64,000 nucleotides of DNA from Bolinopsis microptera (lineage: Eukaryota > Ctenophora > Tentaculata > Lobata > Bolinopsidae), in contig NC_087077.1 of NCBI RefSeq assembly GCF_026151205.1, positions 5,232,483-5,296,482 of the forward strand. The letters are read 5' to 3'. Made by a program: the position numbers and the translations under genes. A model generated the notes under the pieces. That model was not told where the DNA came from. It saw only the letters and a list, made by a program, of their open reading frames with translations, and searched no databases. This document shows positions 9,774 to 22,761 of this stretch, piece after piece. Each line of letters opens with the position of its first letter. The stretch's first letter is position 1.

Positions 9774-12700
9774 ATGACTAGAAACACACAAAAAATTGCA
9801 CAGGTTTCAATTAATAAAAATAGCATAAAAATACTTTCTTGGAATATCCAATCGCCTTCATCAGTAGATGGGAGCAAATTTGAAATAGAATCATTTCAAA
9901 ATGTTATCAAAGATCATGACATTGCCTGTCTTCAGGAAATTAGGAGAGAGGTTCACTTGGTAGGATATCGATCAATCTGCAACATAAGGAAAGACGGTAA
10001 ATCAGGAGGTGTCAGTATCCTCATTAAAAATGAGCTTATTGAAGGGATTGAGTTTATCAAGAATACAGAGTGTTCAGACTACCTAGTTTGTCGACTAGAC
10101 AAGGATTTCTTTAACCTATCAGAAGATACATTCATAGTTAACGTTTACATTAGACCATTTAATTCATCAGCCTCAAACCCGACTGACAATGGCAAAGATG
10201 CTTTAAAAAACATTGAAGACGTTGTAAACGAACTTCGGGAGGAGGGCGAAGTCATATTGTGTGGGGACTTTAACTCTCGTATAGGACAAAAAACGGGTAT
10301 GATAAGAGAAGACTCAACCAACGTTGTTCCCTTACCAGACGATTATGAGCCTGACAACTTTCTCCCCCGAAACTCACTAGACTCTATCACAAATACTTAC
10401 GGTACACACTTTCTTAACCTAGTCAAACATAACCAACTCACTATTCTGAATGGCCGTACCCTAGGAGATCTTGTAGGAAACTTCACAAGTATCCAAAAAA
10501 ATGGGTGCAGCGTTATTGATTACATTGCAGTGACCAACTCCACAAAGATCAGAATCAACTACTTCAAAATCTTGACATTCACCGAACATTCTGATCATAG
10601 GCCCCTCAGTACTGAATTAAAATGCAACAGATTCGCGATCAACCAATGTGCCCCATTACAGGACACATATAAGACAGCGCCAACCAGATTCATTATCAAC
10701 GAAGAGAACAAAGACGAGTTTTTCGAAGCTCAGTCAGAAAATCTATCATTGACCTTAATCCAAGAACTTCAATCGAACATCGACTTACTCACCAATCAAA
10801 ATAATTTAGCAGACAATGTCCGTAATTATGAAACTGAACTTAAAGACATTAACAAACGACTTTCAGAACATCTTCGCGACATGGCCTCGAAGTGTTTCAA
10901 ACAAACCAAACCACCCAAAAAATCTCACACCTCAAACAAACCTTGGTTTAACTGGAAAACGAGATTAGGTAAAAGAGAATTTCGTAAAGCTACAGATGCA
11001 ACCTCAAAATTCCCGTCAAACAACCTTATACGTGAAAACTATTATCTTGTCAAGGGTAGCTATAAGCGTTTGAAGAACTCTGCCAAAAACGAATTCTTCG
11101 CACGTATGAATGAGGACATAGAGGGGGGGAAAATTCTCAACTGGCAATCTTTCAAAAAACTAAAAAATCAGAAAAAGGAAACTTTAAATTTTGACAGTCA
11201 TGATATGAATAGATTTGAGTCTTTTTTTGGTAACCTATATTCTGATAACCACAAAACAATAAATGAAAATAAAAAAGTTTCTATGATTGATCAAGCTGAC
11301 TTGATAAATCAAGGTGCAACTCATCCTGAGTCACTCAACAGCTTAATCACCACAACAGAACTTGACTCTAGTATAAAATCCCTCAAAAATGGTAAAGCTT
11401 CCTCGCTCGACATGATTAATAATGAAATTATAAAATCTCTGGATACCAATCATAAACTAATTATGTTGAACCTCTTTAACGCCTGCTTCTCACAAGGAAT
11501 TTATCCCTGGAACGTCAGCATCATATCTCCACTTCATAAAAAGGGAAATAAATCGGATCCTGACAACTACCGTGCAGTTGCTGTCAGCAGTGTCATAGGA
11601 AAACTCTTCTCAACTATTCTCTTAGAACGACTCATTCACTTCCGCTCTGAAAACTGCCCTGATCCACCTAACCAACTAGGCTTCACAAAGAAAGCTCAAA
11701 CATACGATCACATACTAACCATGAAAACTATAGCATCAAAATATAAACTTTTGGGGAAACCTGTATATGCAGTACCTATTTTTTGATTTTAAAAAAGCAT
11801 TCGACTCAGTCTGCCGTCAAGCCCTTTTCCTCAAACTTGCAAAAAATGGCATAACTGGAAACTTCTACAATGTCCTCAAAAATATGTACTCAAACTCGTA
11901 CGCTTACATAAAATTATCTGGTCATCTCAGTAAACGCTTTCAGATACGTAAAGGTACAGAACAAGGTCACCCACTCTCACCTGACCTTTTTAAAGTTTTT
12001 CTCAGTGATATGTCCTGCCTCCTAGACTTTCCAAATTGCCCTGTACTTTCAAATATTACTGTTAGCCACCTGCTGTGGGCGGATGACCTTATACTCCTTT
12101 CACTCGACCAGGAAACCACTCAAATGCAACTTAATATTCTCGGTAATTTTTGTAAGGAGTGGGGCATTGAAATCAATGAACTCAAAACTCAAGCAGTCAT
12201 CTTTGGTAAGAAAGCGTTAAAACAGGACGTACAAAACATCAAATTTACACTCAACGGATCTAATCTTGAAATTGTCGACAGTTATTGTTACCTTGGATTT
12301 GAACTTCATCAATCGGGTCAAGTGCAGATCGCTCAACAAAACCTTAAAACCAAAGCAATGCGTGCATTTTTTGGCCTGAAAAGGGTTGTCATGCGATCAA
12401 AGTTATCTTTTAAAGCACTCCTTACACTGTTCGACTCTCTCATCAAGCCCATTTTATTATATGGTGCTCCAATATGGACACCCACTAGTACGATCAACAA
12501 ATCTCTTTGCAAAACGATTAACTCGACAGAAGCAACCGCTACTAACTTACTTAAAAAAATCAGCGCCTCTCTGCAAGAAAGAGTGCATATTTCATTCCTA
12601 AAATGGGCATTGGGAGTCCATCGTAAAGCATCAAATGTAGGTGTATGGGGAGAGACAGGGAGAATTCCTCTGATTTATCAATCAATTCGCTTAACATTAA

Positions 12701-13704
12701 ATTACTTCAAAAGGTTAAATACAAAATCAAAGTCGAATTCGTTTGTAACTGCAGCCGTAAAAGAACAAAAATCACTAAACTTACCTTGGTATCGATACAT
12801 AAAACCACTCCTTGAACTAGATGAAATTTACAAACTAGATCACGTAACCGCGCACCGAATTCTCAATACAAATGCAGCCAACAAAGCCAAGCCCAACCCT
12901 GTAAGTGATCACAAATTATTAAAAGACTCCCTCAAAAATCAGTCAAATTTTAGTCAATGTATCAAACCACTATGCAGCAAAAAGTATAGAATTCCTAACA
13001 TCATCGAAGCTCTAACCAATCAATTTAAAAAATGTTGGGAATATCAGAAATCTACTTCTTCTAAACTCTCATTCTATCACTCAATCAAACACACCTTTAA
13101 ACGAGAGCCCTACTTACACTTATGCAAAGGCTTCTCTCGTCGTTATAGCACCACAAAACTTAGAATCAGCGCCCATGATCTCCATATTGAAAAAGGCAGA
13201 TACTCCAACACACCCCGTGAGCAAAGACTATGTGCTTGGTGTCAATCAAGTATGGGCGTCGAGACCATCGAAGACGAGTCACATGTTCTCTACATATGTG
13301 ACTTGTATTCAAAACAGAGGTCGAAATTAGTCAAAAATCTTTCTCAAATGCCACTCATTGAAATAAGCACTAAAATCACCGACTCAAGCAATATCAATGA
13401 AACAAATCTCAAAGTCCATCTTATGGAAATTCTGTCTCCTAACTCAACTGTAATTCCTCAAAATCACCAGAGTCTCCATATTCACTGCCACCGTTCACTT
13501 AATATTCAACCAGACACCCCACAGTATATTCAATTTCAAGAAAGGCGCTCCTATGCTGTCAATTGTGTGTGCACTTATTTCCTTCGCTGCTCCGAAGAGC
13601 GATATAGCTTCACCGAAGATATGCGTCAACGTAATTCAAATGCACGAAACTTAAACAATTTTACTATCAACTTGGTGAGAACCTCGCGAATTAGTCATAA
13701 TTAA
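9774..13704 (+). pseudogene. LINE ORF2: APE endonuclease and reverse transcriptase, one frameshift
   Basis: About 1,310 codons in two frames that meet at 11767-11786. The amino part is an exonuclease-endonuclease-phosphatase domain: LSWNIQ, CLQEI, CGDFNSRIG, DYIAVTNS and a terminal HSDHRPL, which supply the metal and catalytic residues. Reverse transcriptase follows: SPLHKKGNKSDPDNYRAV, GKLFSTILLERL, then FFDFKKAFDSV, GTEQGHPLSPDLF and the catalytic LLWADDLIL. A carboxyl Cys-His cluster (CAWC followed by HVLYIC) is a zinc-knuckle type seen in LINE ORF2. The single break is one extra base at a T6 run (11776-11781), inside RT just before the first catalytic Asp. Otherwise the copy is intact, so either it is young and recently disabled, or the base is an assembly error. 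Confidence 0.92.
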
Positions 13705-13809
13705 GATTTAAGGATAACCCTGGCCCTGACTTCAAGGAAAGATGAATGTTTTCATTAATCTCTGTACAATTATGACGGTCCATGATAATGGATCTATAAT
13801 TTAATTTTA

Positions 13810-13844
13810 ATCCTGTGTAATCCTGTGTAATCCTGTGTAAATCC
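13810..13844 (+). repeat. LINE 3'-terminal tandem repeat
   Basis: Three copies of TCCTGTGTAA followed by a partial ATCC, directly before the target duplication. It acts in place of a poly(A) tail and marks the element's 3' end. Confidence 0.85.
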
Positions 13845-16800
13845 TACCACCATCAATTAACTGACTTATTGGTTTCTGGGCAAAACTTTCATCCAATCTG
13901 TCAAATTTGTGCCCAGAAAATTTAATATTTGAAAATGGGACAGACTTTTGAAAATACAACTTTTCGTTTTGTTAAGCTTTCTGCTGCGGGCTTCCTCCGA
14001 CCGAAATATAAATTCCAGCATCTCAATTGTGTCATATTCCATCTATGATTGAATTACTAATTGGTTGCGGGTGAAAAAATCAGTCAAAACTATAAAATTT
14101 CGGTCCTGGAAATTTCAGCTTCAAAAACTGAAAATGGGACAGAGATTGGGAAAATATGATTTTGAAATTTTATTCGGGATTTTGACTCCAGTAACTCAAT
14201 TCGGTTTCATACCACCATCAAATAACTGATTAATTGGATTCTGGGCAAAACTTTCATCCAATCTGTCAAATTTGCGCCCAGAAAATTTAATATTTGAAAA
14301 TGGGACAGACTTTTGAAAATACAACTTTTCGTTTTGTTAAGCTTTCTACTGCGGGCTTCCTCCGACAGAAATATTAATTCCAGCATCTCAATCGGGTCAT
14401 ATTCCATCTATGGTTGAATTACTAATTGGTTGCGGGTGAAAAAATCAGTCAAAACTATAAAATTTCGGTCCTGGACATTTCATCTTCAAAAACTGAAAAT
14501 GGGACAGAGATTGGGAAAATATGATTTTGAAATTTTATTCGGGATTTTGACTCCCAATAACTCAATTTGGTTTTATACCACCATAAATTAACTGATTAAT
14601 TGGTTTCTGGGCAAAACTTTCATCCAATCTGTCAAATTTGTGCCTAGAAAATTTAATATTTGAAAATGGGACAGACTTTTGAAAATACAACTTTTCGTTT
14701 TGTTAAGCTTTCTGCTGCGGGCTTCCTCCGACCGAGATATAAATTCCAGCACCTCGTGTCATATTCCATCTATAATCGACTTACTAATTGGTTGCTGGTG
14801 AAAAAATCAGTCAAAACTATAAAATTTCAGTCCTGGACATTTCATCTTCAAAAACTGAAAATGGGACAGAGATTGGGAAAATATGATTTTGAAATTTTAT
14901 TCGGGATTTTGACTCCCAGTAACTCAATTTGGTTTCATACCACCATCAATTAACTGACTAATTGGTTTCTGGGCAAAACTTTCATCCAATCTGTCAAATT
15001 TGTGCCCAGAAAATTTAATATTTGAAAATGGGACAGACTTTTGAAAATACAACTTTTCGTTTTGTTAAGCTTTCTGCTGCGGGCTTCCTCCGACCGAAAT
15101 ATTAATTCCAGCATCTCAATCGTGTCATATTCCATCTATGATTGAATTACTAATTGGTTGCGGGTGAAAAAATCAGTCAAAACTATAAAATTTCGGTCCT
15201 GGAAATTTCATCTTCAAAAACTGAAAATGGGACAGTGATTGGGAAAATATGATTTTGAAATTTTATTCGGGATTTTGACTCCCAAGTAACTCAATTTGGT
15301 TTCATACCACCATCAATTAACTGATTAATTGGATTCTGGGCAAAACTTTCATCCAATCTGTCAAATTTGCGCCCAGAAAATTTAATATTTGAAAATGGGA
15401 CAGACTTTTGAAAATACAACTTTTCGTTTTGTTAAGCTTTCTACTGCGGGCTTCCTCCGACAGAAATATAATTCCAGCATCTCAATCGTGTCATATTCCA
15501 TCTATGGTTGAATTACTAATTGGTTGCGGGTGAAAAAATCAGTCAAAACTATAAAATTTCGGTCCTGGACATTTCATCTTCAAAAACTGAAAATGGGACA
15601 GAGATTGGGAAAATATGATTTTGAAATTTTATTCGGGATTTTGACTCCCAATAACTCAATTTGGTTTTATACCACCATAAATTAACTGATTAATTGGTTT
15701 CTGGGCAAAACTTTCATCCAATCTGTCAAATTTGTGCCCTAGAAAATTTAATATTTGAAAATGGGACAGACTTTTGAAAATACAACTTTTCGTTTTGTTA
15801 AGCTTTCTGCTGCGGGCTTCCTCCGACCGAAATATTAATTCCAGCATCTCAATCGTGTCATATTCCATCTATGATTGAATTACTAATTGGTTGCGGGTGA
15901 AAAAATCAGTCAAAACTATAAAATTTCGGTCCTGGAAATTTCATCTTCAAAAACTGAAAATGGGACAGTGATTGGGAAAATATGATTTTGAAATTTTATT
16001 CGGGATTTTGACTCCCAGTAACTCAATTTGGTTTCATACAACCATCAATTAACTGACTAATTGGTTTCTGGGCAAAACTTTCATCCAATCTGTCAAATTT
16101 GTGCCCAGAAAATTTAATATTTGAAAATGGGACAGACTTTTGAAAATACAACTTTTCGTTTTGTTAAGCTTTCTGCTGCGGCTTCCTCCGACCGATATAT
16201 AAATTCCAGCATCTCAATTGTGTCATATTCCATCTATGATTGAATTACTAATTGGTTGCGGGTGAAAAAATCAGTCAAAACTATAAAATTTCGGTCCTGG
16301 AAATTTCAGCTTCAAAAACTGAAAATGGGACAGAGATTGGGAAAATATGATTTTGAAATTTTATTCGGGATTTTGACTCCCAGTAACTCAATTTGGTTTC
16401 ATACCACCATCAAATAACTGATTAATTGGATTCTGGGCAAAACTTTCATCCAATCTGTCAAATTTGCGCCCAGAAAATTTAATATTTGAAAATGGGACAG
16501 ACTTTTGAAAATACAACTTTTCGTTTTGTTAAGCTTTCTACTGCGGGCTTCCTCCGACCGAAATATTAATTCCAGCATCTCAATCGTGTCATATTCCATC
16601 TATGGTTGAATTACTAATTGGTTGCGGGTGAAAAAATCAGTCAAAACTATAAAATTTCGGTCCTGGACATTTCATCTTCAAAAACTGAAAATGGGACAGA
16701 GATTGGGAAAATATGATTTTGAAATTTTATTCGGGATTTTGACTCCCAATAACTCAATTTGGTTTTATACCACCATAAATTAACTGATTAATTGGTTTCT

Positions 16801-19532
16801 GGGCAAAACTTTCATCCAATCTGTCAAATTTGTGCCTAGAAAATTTAATATTTGAAAATGGGACAGACTTTTGAAAATACAACTTTTCGTTTTGTTAAGC
16901 TTTCTGCTGCGGGCTTCCTCCGACAGAGATAAAAATTCCAGCACCTCAATCGTGTCATATTCCATCTATAGTTGACGTACTTATTGATTGCTGGTGAAAA
17001 AATCAGTCAAAACTATAAAATTTCGGTCCTGGACATTTCATCTTCAAAAACTGAAAATGGGACAGAGATTGGGAAAATATGATTTTGAAATTTTATTCGG
17101 GATTTTGACTCCCAATAACTCAATTTGGTTTTATACCACCATAAATTAACTGACTTATTGGTTTCTGGGCAAAACTTTCATCCAATCTGTCAAATTGGTG
17201 CCCAGAAAATTTAATATTTGAAAATGGGACAGACTTTTGAAAATACAACTTTTCGTTTTGTTAAGCTTTCTGCTGCGGGCTTCCTCCGACCGAAATATTA
17301 ATTCCAGCATCTCAATCGTGTCATATTCCATCTATGGTTGAATTACTAATTGGTTGCGGGTGAAAAAATCAGTCAAAACTATAAAATTTCGGTCCTGGAC
17401 ATTTCATCTTCAAAAACTGAAAATGGGACAGAGATTGGGAAAATATGATTTTGAAATTTTATTCGGGATTTTGACTCCCAATAACTCAATTTGGTTTTAT
17501 ACCACCATCAATTAACTGTTTAATTGGTTTCTGGGCAAAACTTTCATCCAATCTGTCAAATTTGCGCCCAGAAAATTTAATATTTGAAAATGGGACAGAC
17601 TTTTGAAAATACAACTTTTCGTTTTGTTAAGCTTTCTGCTGCGGGCTTCCTCCGACCGAAATATTAATTCCAGCATCTCAATCGTGTCATATTCCATCTA
17701 TGATTGAATTACTAATTGGTTGCGGGTGAAAAAATCAGTCAAAACTATAAAATTTCGGTCCTGGAAATTTCATCTTCAAAAACTGAAAATGGGACAGTGA
17801 TTGGGAAAATATGATTTTGAAATTTTATTCGGGATTTTGACTCCCAATAACTCAATTTGGTTTCATACCACCATCAATTAACTGACTTATTGGTTTCTGG
17901 GCAAAACTTTCATCCAATCTGTCAAATTGGTGCCCAGAAAATTTAATACTTGAAAATGGGACAGACTTTTGAAAATACAACTTTTCGTTTTGTTAAGCTT
18001 TCTGCTGCGGGCTTCCTACGACCGAAATATTAATTCCAGCATCTCAATCGTGTCATATTCCATATATGGTTGAATTACTAATTGGTTGCGGGTGAAAAAA
18101 TCAGTCAAAACTATAAAATTTCGGTCCTGGACATTTCATCTTCAAAAACTGAAAATGGGACAGAGATTGGGAAAATATGATTTTGAAATTTTATTCGGGA
18201 TTTTGACTCCCAATAACTCAATTTGGTTTTATACCACCATAAATTAACTGATTAATTGGTTTCTGGGCAAAACTTTCATCCAATCTGTCAAATTTGTGCC
18301 TAGAAAATTTAATATTTGAAAATGGGACAGACTTTTGAAAATACAACTTTTCGTTTTGTTAAGCTTTCTGCTGCGGGCTTCCTCCGACAGAGATAAAAAT
18401 TCCAGCACCTCAATCGTGTCATATTCCATCTATAGTTGACGTACTTATTGATTGCTGGTGAAAAAATCAGTCAAAACTATAAAATTTCGGTCCTGGACAT
18501 TTCATCTTCAAAAACTGAAAATGGGACAGAGATTGGGAAAATATGATTTTGAAATTTTATTCGGGATTTTGACTCCCAATAACTCAATTTGGTTTCATAG
18601 CACCATCAATTAACTGACTAATTGGTTTCTGGGCAAAACTTTCATCCAATCTGTCAAATTTGTGCTCAGAAAATTTAATATTTCAAAATGGGACAGAATT
18701 TTGAAAATACAACTTTTCGTTTTGTTAAGCTTTCTGCTGTGGGCTTCCTCCGACCGTAATAAAAATTCTAGCACCTCAATCGTGTCATATGCCATCTATA
18801 GTTGACTTATTAATTGCTTGCGGTTGAAAAAGTCTGTCAAAACTATAAAATTTTGGTCCTGGAAATTTCATCTTCAAGAACTGAAAATGGGACAGAGATT
18901 GGGACGATATGATTTTGAAACTTTATTTGGGATTTTGACTCCCAGTACCTCAATTTGGTTTCATACCACCATCAATTAACTGACTAATTGGTTTCTGGGC
19001 AAAACTTATATCCAATCTGTCAAACTAATTGTGTTCAGAAAATTTAATATTTGAAAATGGGACAGACTTTTGAAAATACAAATTTTAGTTTTATTAAGTT
19101 TTCTACTGTGGGCTTCCTCCGACCTCCATCAAACTTCCAGCACCTCAATCGTGTCATATGCCATCTATAGTTGACTTACTAATTGGTTGCGGGTGAAAAA
19201 ATCAGTCAAAACTATAAAATTTCGGTCCTGGACATTTCATCTTTAAAAACTGTAAATGGGACAGACTCAGAGAATGGGACAATATGGTTTTTCAATTTTA
19301 TTCGGGATTTTGACATCCAGTACCTCAATTTGGTTTCATACCATTATCAATGAACTGACTTATTGGTATTTGAGCAATAAATTCATCCAATCTGTCAAAT
19401 TTGTGTTCAGAAAATTTCATAGTTTAAAATGGGACAGAATTTGGAAAATATGAATCTTCGTTTTGTCAAGATTTCTGCAGTGAGCTTACTCCAAGTCCAA
19501 CTGAAATCAAACTTCCAGCAACTCAATCGTAT
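13845..19532 (+). repeat. Main array of the ~366-bp satellite (about 15 monomers)
   Basis: Head-to-tail monomers of about 366 bp; landmark positions recur at 366 or 732. Each monomer consists of two related halves of about 183 bp. Both begin with AATTGGTTTCTGGG or AATTGGTTGCGGGTG, and both contain TGAAAATGGGACAGA. Central copies (14.0-18.6 kb) are very similar to each other; copies after 18.7 kb are clearly more diverged, as expected at an array edge. The recurring minus-strand frames of 61-70 codons are satellite by-products. Confidence 0.97.
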
Positions 19533-19538
19533 CATTTG

Positions 19539-20330
19539 TGTAGTGTAATGTAGTAAGCTGTTTGCAGCAGGTCTTAGGCTTGTTAGTTTTTAGATCATTT
19601 AGTATATTCTAGAATTACTATTAGTGTTGAAAAACCGTTAGAGTTAGCGTTAGATTAGATTAGGTTAGTGTTGTAGATTAGGGAGGTCACGCGGTAGTCA
19701 GGTTAGTTAAGTAGGTTGTATTATTGGACAGACTGGGCCGCGCGGTGTCACGTGGTTCGCCATGTGATGCCACGTGACCCAGTGCTGGTAAGTCTCGTCT
19801 GCCCCGTTACGCTCAGTTTTTTCGAGTGGCTTGCTTGGTGAAGTTTAGAAAATTACCACCGCCGAAAAACGCTGTAACGTGGCACACGAGTCACTAGTCT
19901 TGGTATATTGAGATTATTGTATTTATTACCCTATTTATTACCCTTCGAGACTTATTGTTCGAACCCCCTGTTTCCTTTGTTCTTACATAGCTTAGGACTC
20001 GATCACGTCATTCGATCTTTTAAAGTTGTACGGCACTCAGAAGCATGTAAGAGTTAAAGTATCTTTATTACCGTAACTAGAGTTTTCGCCGTATTCCTCA
20101 ACAGAGCACGTGTAGTTGCAGAGCTAGAGAGTTACAGGTAACCGGGTACGAGACTTCGATATCGGACCCGTTTATCTCTTAAGTACGATTTACGACACTT
20201 TCCTATCGTAACTGTACTCCTTATTTACCCGTGTACGCCACTTCGCTACCGTACCTTTGTGAGCAGGCACTGTAGACCATTGGTACGCCCCGGAAGGACT
20301 GTTCTGGTACCTAGCCTACATTATTTTACA
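19539..20330. mobile_element. LTR-like insertion (solo LTR candidate), copy 1
   Basis: A 792-bp block with TG...CA ends and imperfect terminal inverted repeats (TGTAGTGTAATGTAG against CTACATTATTTTACA). It is flanked by a 6-bp duplication CATTTG (19533-19538 and 20331-20336), inside a satellite monomer. It is richer in GC than the satellite and has no ORF. Length, ends and duplication fit a solo LTR; a small DNA transposon is the alternative. Confidence 0.65.
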
Positions 20331-20709
20331 CATTTGCCATCTATAGTTGATTGACTATTGGTTTTGGGTGAGAAATTGAGTAAAAACTGTAAAATATCGG
20401 TCCTGGCAAATTTCATCTTCAAAAACTGAAAATGGGACAAAGAATGGGACAATATGGTTTTTAAAATTTTCTTCGGGATTTTGACATCCAGTATTCCAAT
20501 TTGGTTTCATACCATTATCAATGAACTGACTTATTGGTATTTGAGCAATAAATTCATCCAATCTGTCAAATTTGTGTTCAGAAAATTTCATAGTTTAAAA
20601 TGGGACAGAATTTGGAAAATATGAATCTTCGTTTTGTCAAGATTTCTGCAGTGAGCTTACTCCAAGTCCAACTGAAATCAAACTTCCAGCAACTCAATCG
20701 TATCATTTG
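20331..20709 (+). repeat. Satellite segment between the two LTR-like copies
   Basis: A diverged satellite monomer forming the junction of the 1,171-bp tandem duplication. Confidence 0.9.
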
Positions 20710-21497
20710 TGTAGTGTAATGTAGTAAGCTGTTTGCAGCAGGTCTTAGGCTTGTTAGTTTTTAGATCATTTAGTATATTCTAGAATTACTATTAGTGTTG
20801 AAAAACCGTTAGAGTTAGCGTTAGATTAGATTAGGTTAGTGTTGTAGATTAGGGAGGTCACGCGGTAGTCAGGTTAGTTAAGTAGGTTGTATTATTGGAC
20901 AGACTGGGCCGCGCGGTGTCACGTGGTTCGCCATGTGATGCCACGTGACCCAGTGCTGGTAAGTCTCGTCTGCCCCGTTACGCTCAGTTTTTTCGAGTGG
21001 CTTGCTTGGTGAAGTTTAGAAAATTACCACCGCCGAAAAACGCTGTAACGTGGCACACGAGTCACTAGTCTTGGTATATTGAGATTATTGTATTTATTAC
21101 CCTATTTATTACCCTTCGAGACTTATTGTTCGAACCCCCTGTTTCCTTTGTTCTTACATAGCTTAGGACTCGATCACGTCATTCGATCTTTTAAAGTTGT
21201 ACGGCACTCAGAAGCCTGTAAGAGTTAAAGTATCTTTATTACCGTAACTAGAGTTTTCGCCGTATTCCTCAACAGAGCACGTGTAGTTGCAGAGCTAGAG
21301 AGTTACAGGTAACCGGGTACGAGACTTCGATATCGGACCCGTTTATCTCTTAAGTACGATTTACGACACTTTCCTATCGTAACTGTACTCCTTATTTACC
21401 CGTGTACGCCACTTCGCTACCGTACCTTTGTGAGCAGGCACTGTAGACCATTGGTACGACCCGGAAGGACTGTTCTGGTAGCCTACATTATTTTACA
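20710..21497. mobile_element. LTR-like insertion, copy 2 (by tandem duplication)
   Basis: Nearly identical to 19539-20330, with the same flanking CATTTG (20704-20709 and 21498-21503) and the same satellite on both sides at an offset of 1,171 bp. It therefore arose by duplication of the whole block, not by a second insertion. It differs from copy 1 by a few substitutions and a short gap near the right end. Confidence 0.75.
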
Positions 21498-21705
21498 CAT
21501 TTGCCATCTATAGTTGATTGACTATTGGTTTTGGGTGAGAAATTGAGTAAAAACTGTAAAATATCGGTCCTGGCAAATTTCATCTTCAAAAACTGAAAAT
21601 GGGACAGAGAATGGGACAGTATGGTTTTTAAAATTTTCTTCGGGATTTTGACATCCAGTATTCCAATTTCGTTTCATACCATTATCAATTAACTGACTAA
21701 ATTTC
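21498..21705 (+). repeat. Right end of the satellite array
   Basis: A partial diverged monomer, ending at ATCAATTAACTGACTAAA. No satellite is seen beyond this point. Confidence 0.9.
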
Positions 21706-22313
21706 CAATCTAATGCGTGTCCCACTTTGCTGAAAAATTCATTATCATGATTCATGGTCAATATGATTCGGCAGTCAAACTACATTCGGTCTTACCTGAA
21801 ACATGGCTTCACCTCTGCGTGCATTTGTTTCCCTTGTCTTTCCTATTGTAAAGAAGTGGACCAGTACGTGACATTCGAGCATCAATCCAGTAGGCTCAGG
21901 GTCACGGAGGAGAACCGTCTGCCTAATGGCATTTTGTCGCGCATCCAGATTGAGATAAGTAAAATGAACATTTCAGTTTTAGTAAATCAATGAATTTCAA
22001 ATTTTAATATAGCAGTGCAAATGCAAAATGCAATTGTATGTACAAACGTAATATCTAGGACTTCAATTGATAACCAATTCTTGTCATTGCAGCTAATAAT
22101 GGTATCTCCTCAGTTATCAGGGGAAATTATACAATAAAAATGTCAACTACAAGCAAAATTTATCACAGAAAATTCAACTTCGAAGTCTGTCAAATCCAGA
22201 TATCTCAAAATCGCACATGCAGCGATCTGTCCAATCAGTGATAAAGCTTATCACAAGTAACACTGAAACTCATCTTTGTAGGGCCAATCAACAGCTCCAT
22301 CAATTAAGACACT
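21706..22313. other. Spacer between satellite and ankyrin gene; possible unassigned exon
   Basis: The stretch 21754-21960 is richer in GC than its surroundings and open in a frame on each strand. The minus frame ends at a good splice donor (CAG before GTAAGA, near 21799). I recognise no domain and found no matching acceptor. The rest is AT-rich and should include the 3' UTR of the ankyrin gene; ATTAAA on the minus strand near 22000 is a possible polyadenylation signal. Confidence 0.3.
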
Positions 22314-22761
22314 TCACAGCTTACAAATATCAGAAAGATTTGTGGAAGTCCTGAATGTAGTTCCATCACGGTACGTTTTACTGTTACATATGTTTTCATC
22401 AAATATGATGCCGTTTTTTTCGGCACTACCATACTCGTTAATCCAGGGCGATCCCTGGCATTGTCCGTTACTTACCCCAAAATTTTGGGTCGAATTTGAG
22501 CTTTGGGGTGAAGGTTTGGTCCCCACCGGAGACCTAGAATATATATTGCTGCTAGCTGGCTGAGTTAACGTTTTGGTCCCCCAATTTGATCTGAAATTGT
22601 CCAGATTGAGTCTGCTCAGCTCTGAAGCTTGACGGCGAAGTGTGGTGACTCCTGATCCACCTGACCCGGTCGGGGACATGGCGTAGTCTGAACCGTTGGA
22701 GGAGCGAGATGCTACCATGTGGCGCTGTTGTTCGGGGATGTCACGTAGGATAACCTCACCA
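22314..22761 (-). CDS. Ankyrin gene, coding exon 16 (last)
   Basis: Encodes SGEVILRDIPEQQRHMVASR and ends LSDICKL at TGA (22314-22316); Ser/Gly/Asn-rich. Acceptor GTTTCAG. This is the longest exon and the sole terminal one seen. Confidence 0.84.

Larger units (their letters stand above)
8080..13844 (+). mobile_element. LINE retrotransposon with esterase ORF1 (CR1/L2-like group)
   Basis: Inserted in a satellite monomer. The target TACTACCAT (8071-8079) reappears as TACCACCAT at 13845-13853, a 9-bp duplication with one mismatch. It has two ORFs in the usual order, 41 bases apart: ORF1 with an SGNH hydrolase domain, and ORF2 with an APE-type endonuclease and reverse transcriptase. ORF1 is open right up to the left junction, so this copy has lost its 5' end. 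The 3' end is three TCCTGTGTAA repeats instead of poly(A). Esterase ORF1 and a short tandem repeat tail are features of the CR1/L2 assemblage; the clade is my inference. Confidence 0.93.

Noticed and set aside
14207-18795. Many similar minus frames of 61-70 codons (MEYDTIEMLELIF type)
   Set aside because: They recur at the satellite period and their similarity is explained by satellite homogeneity. They are broken in diverged copies.
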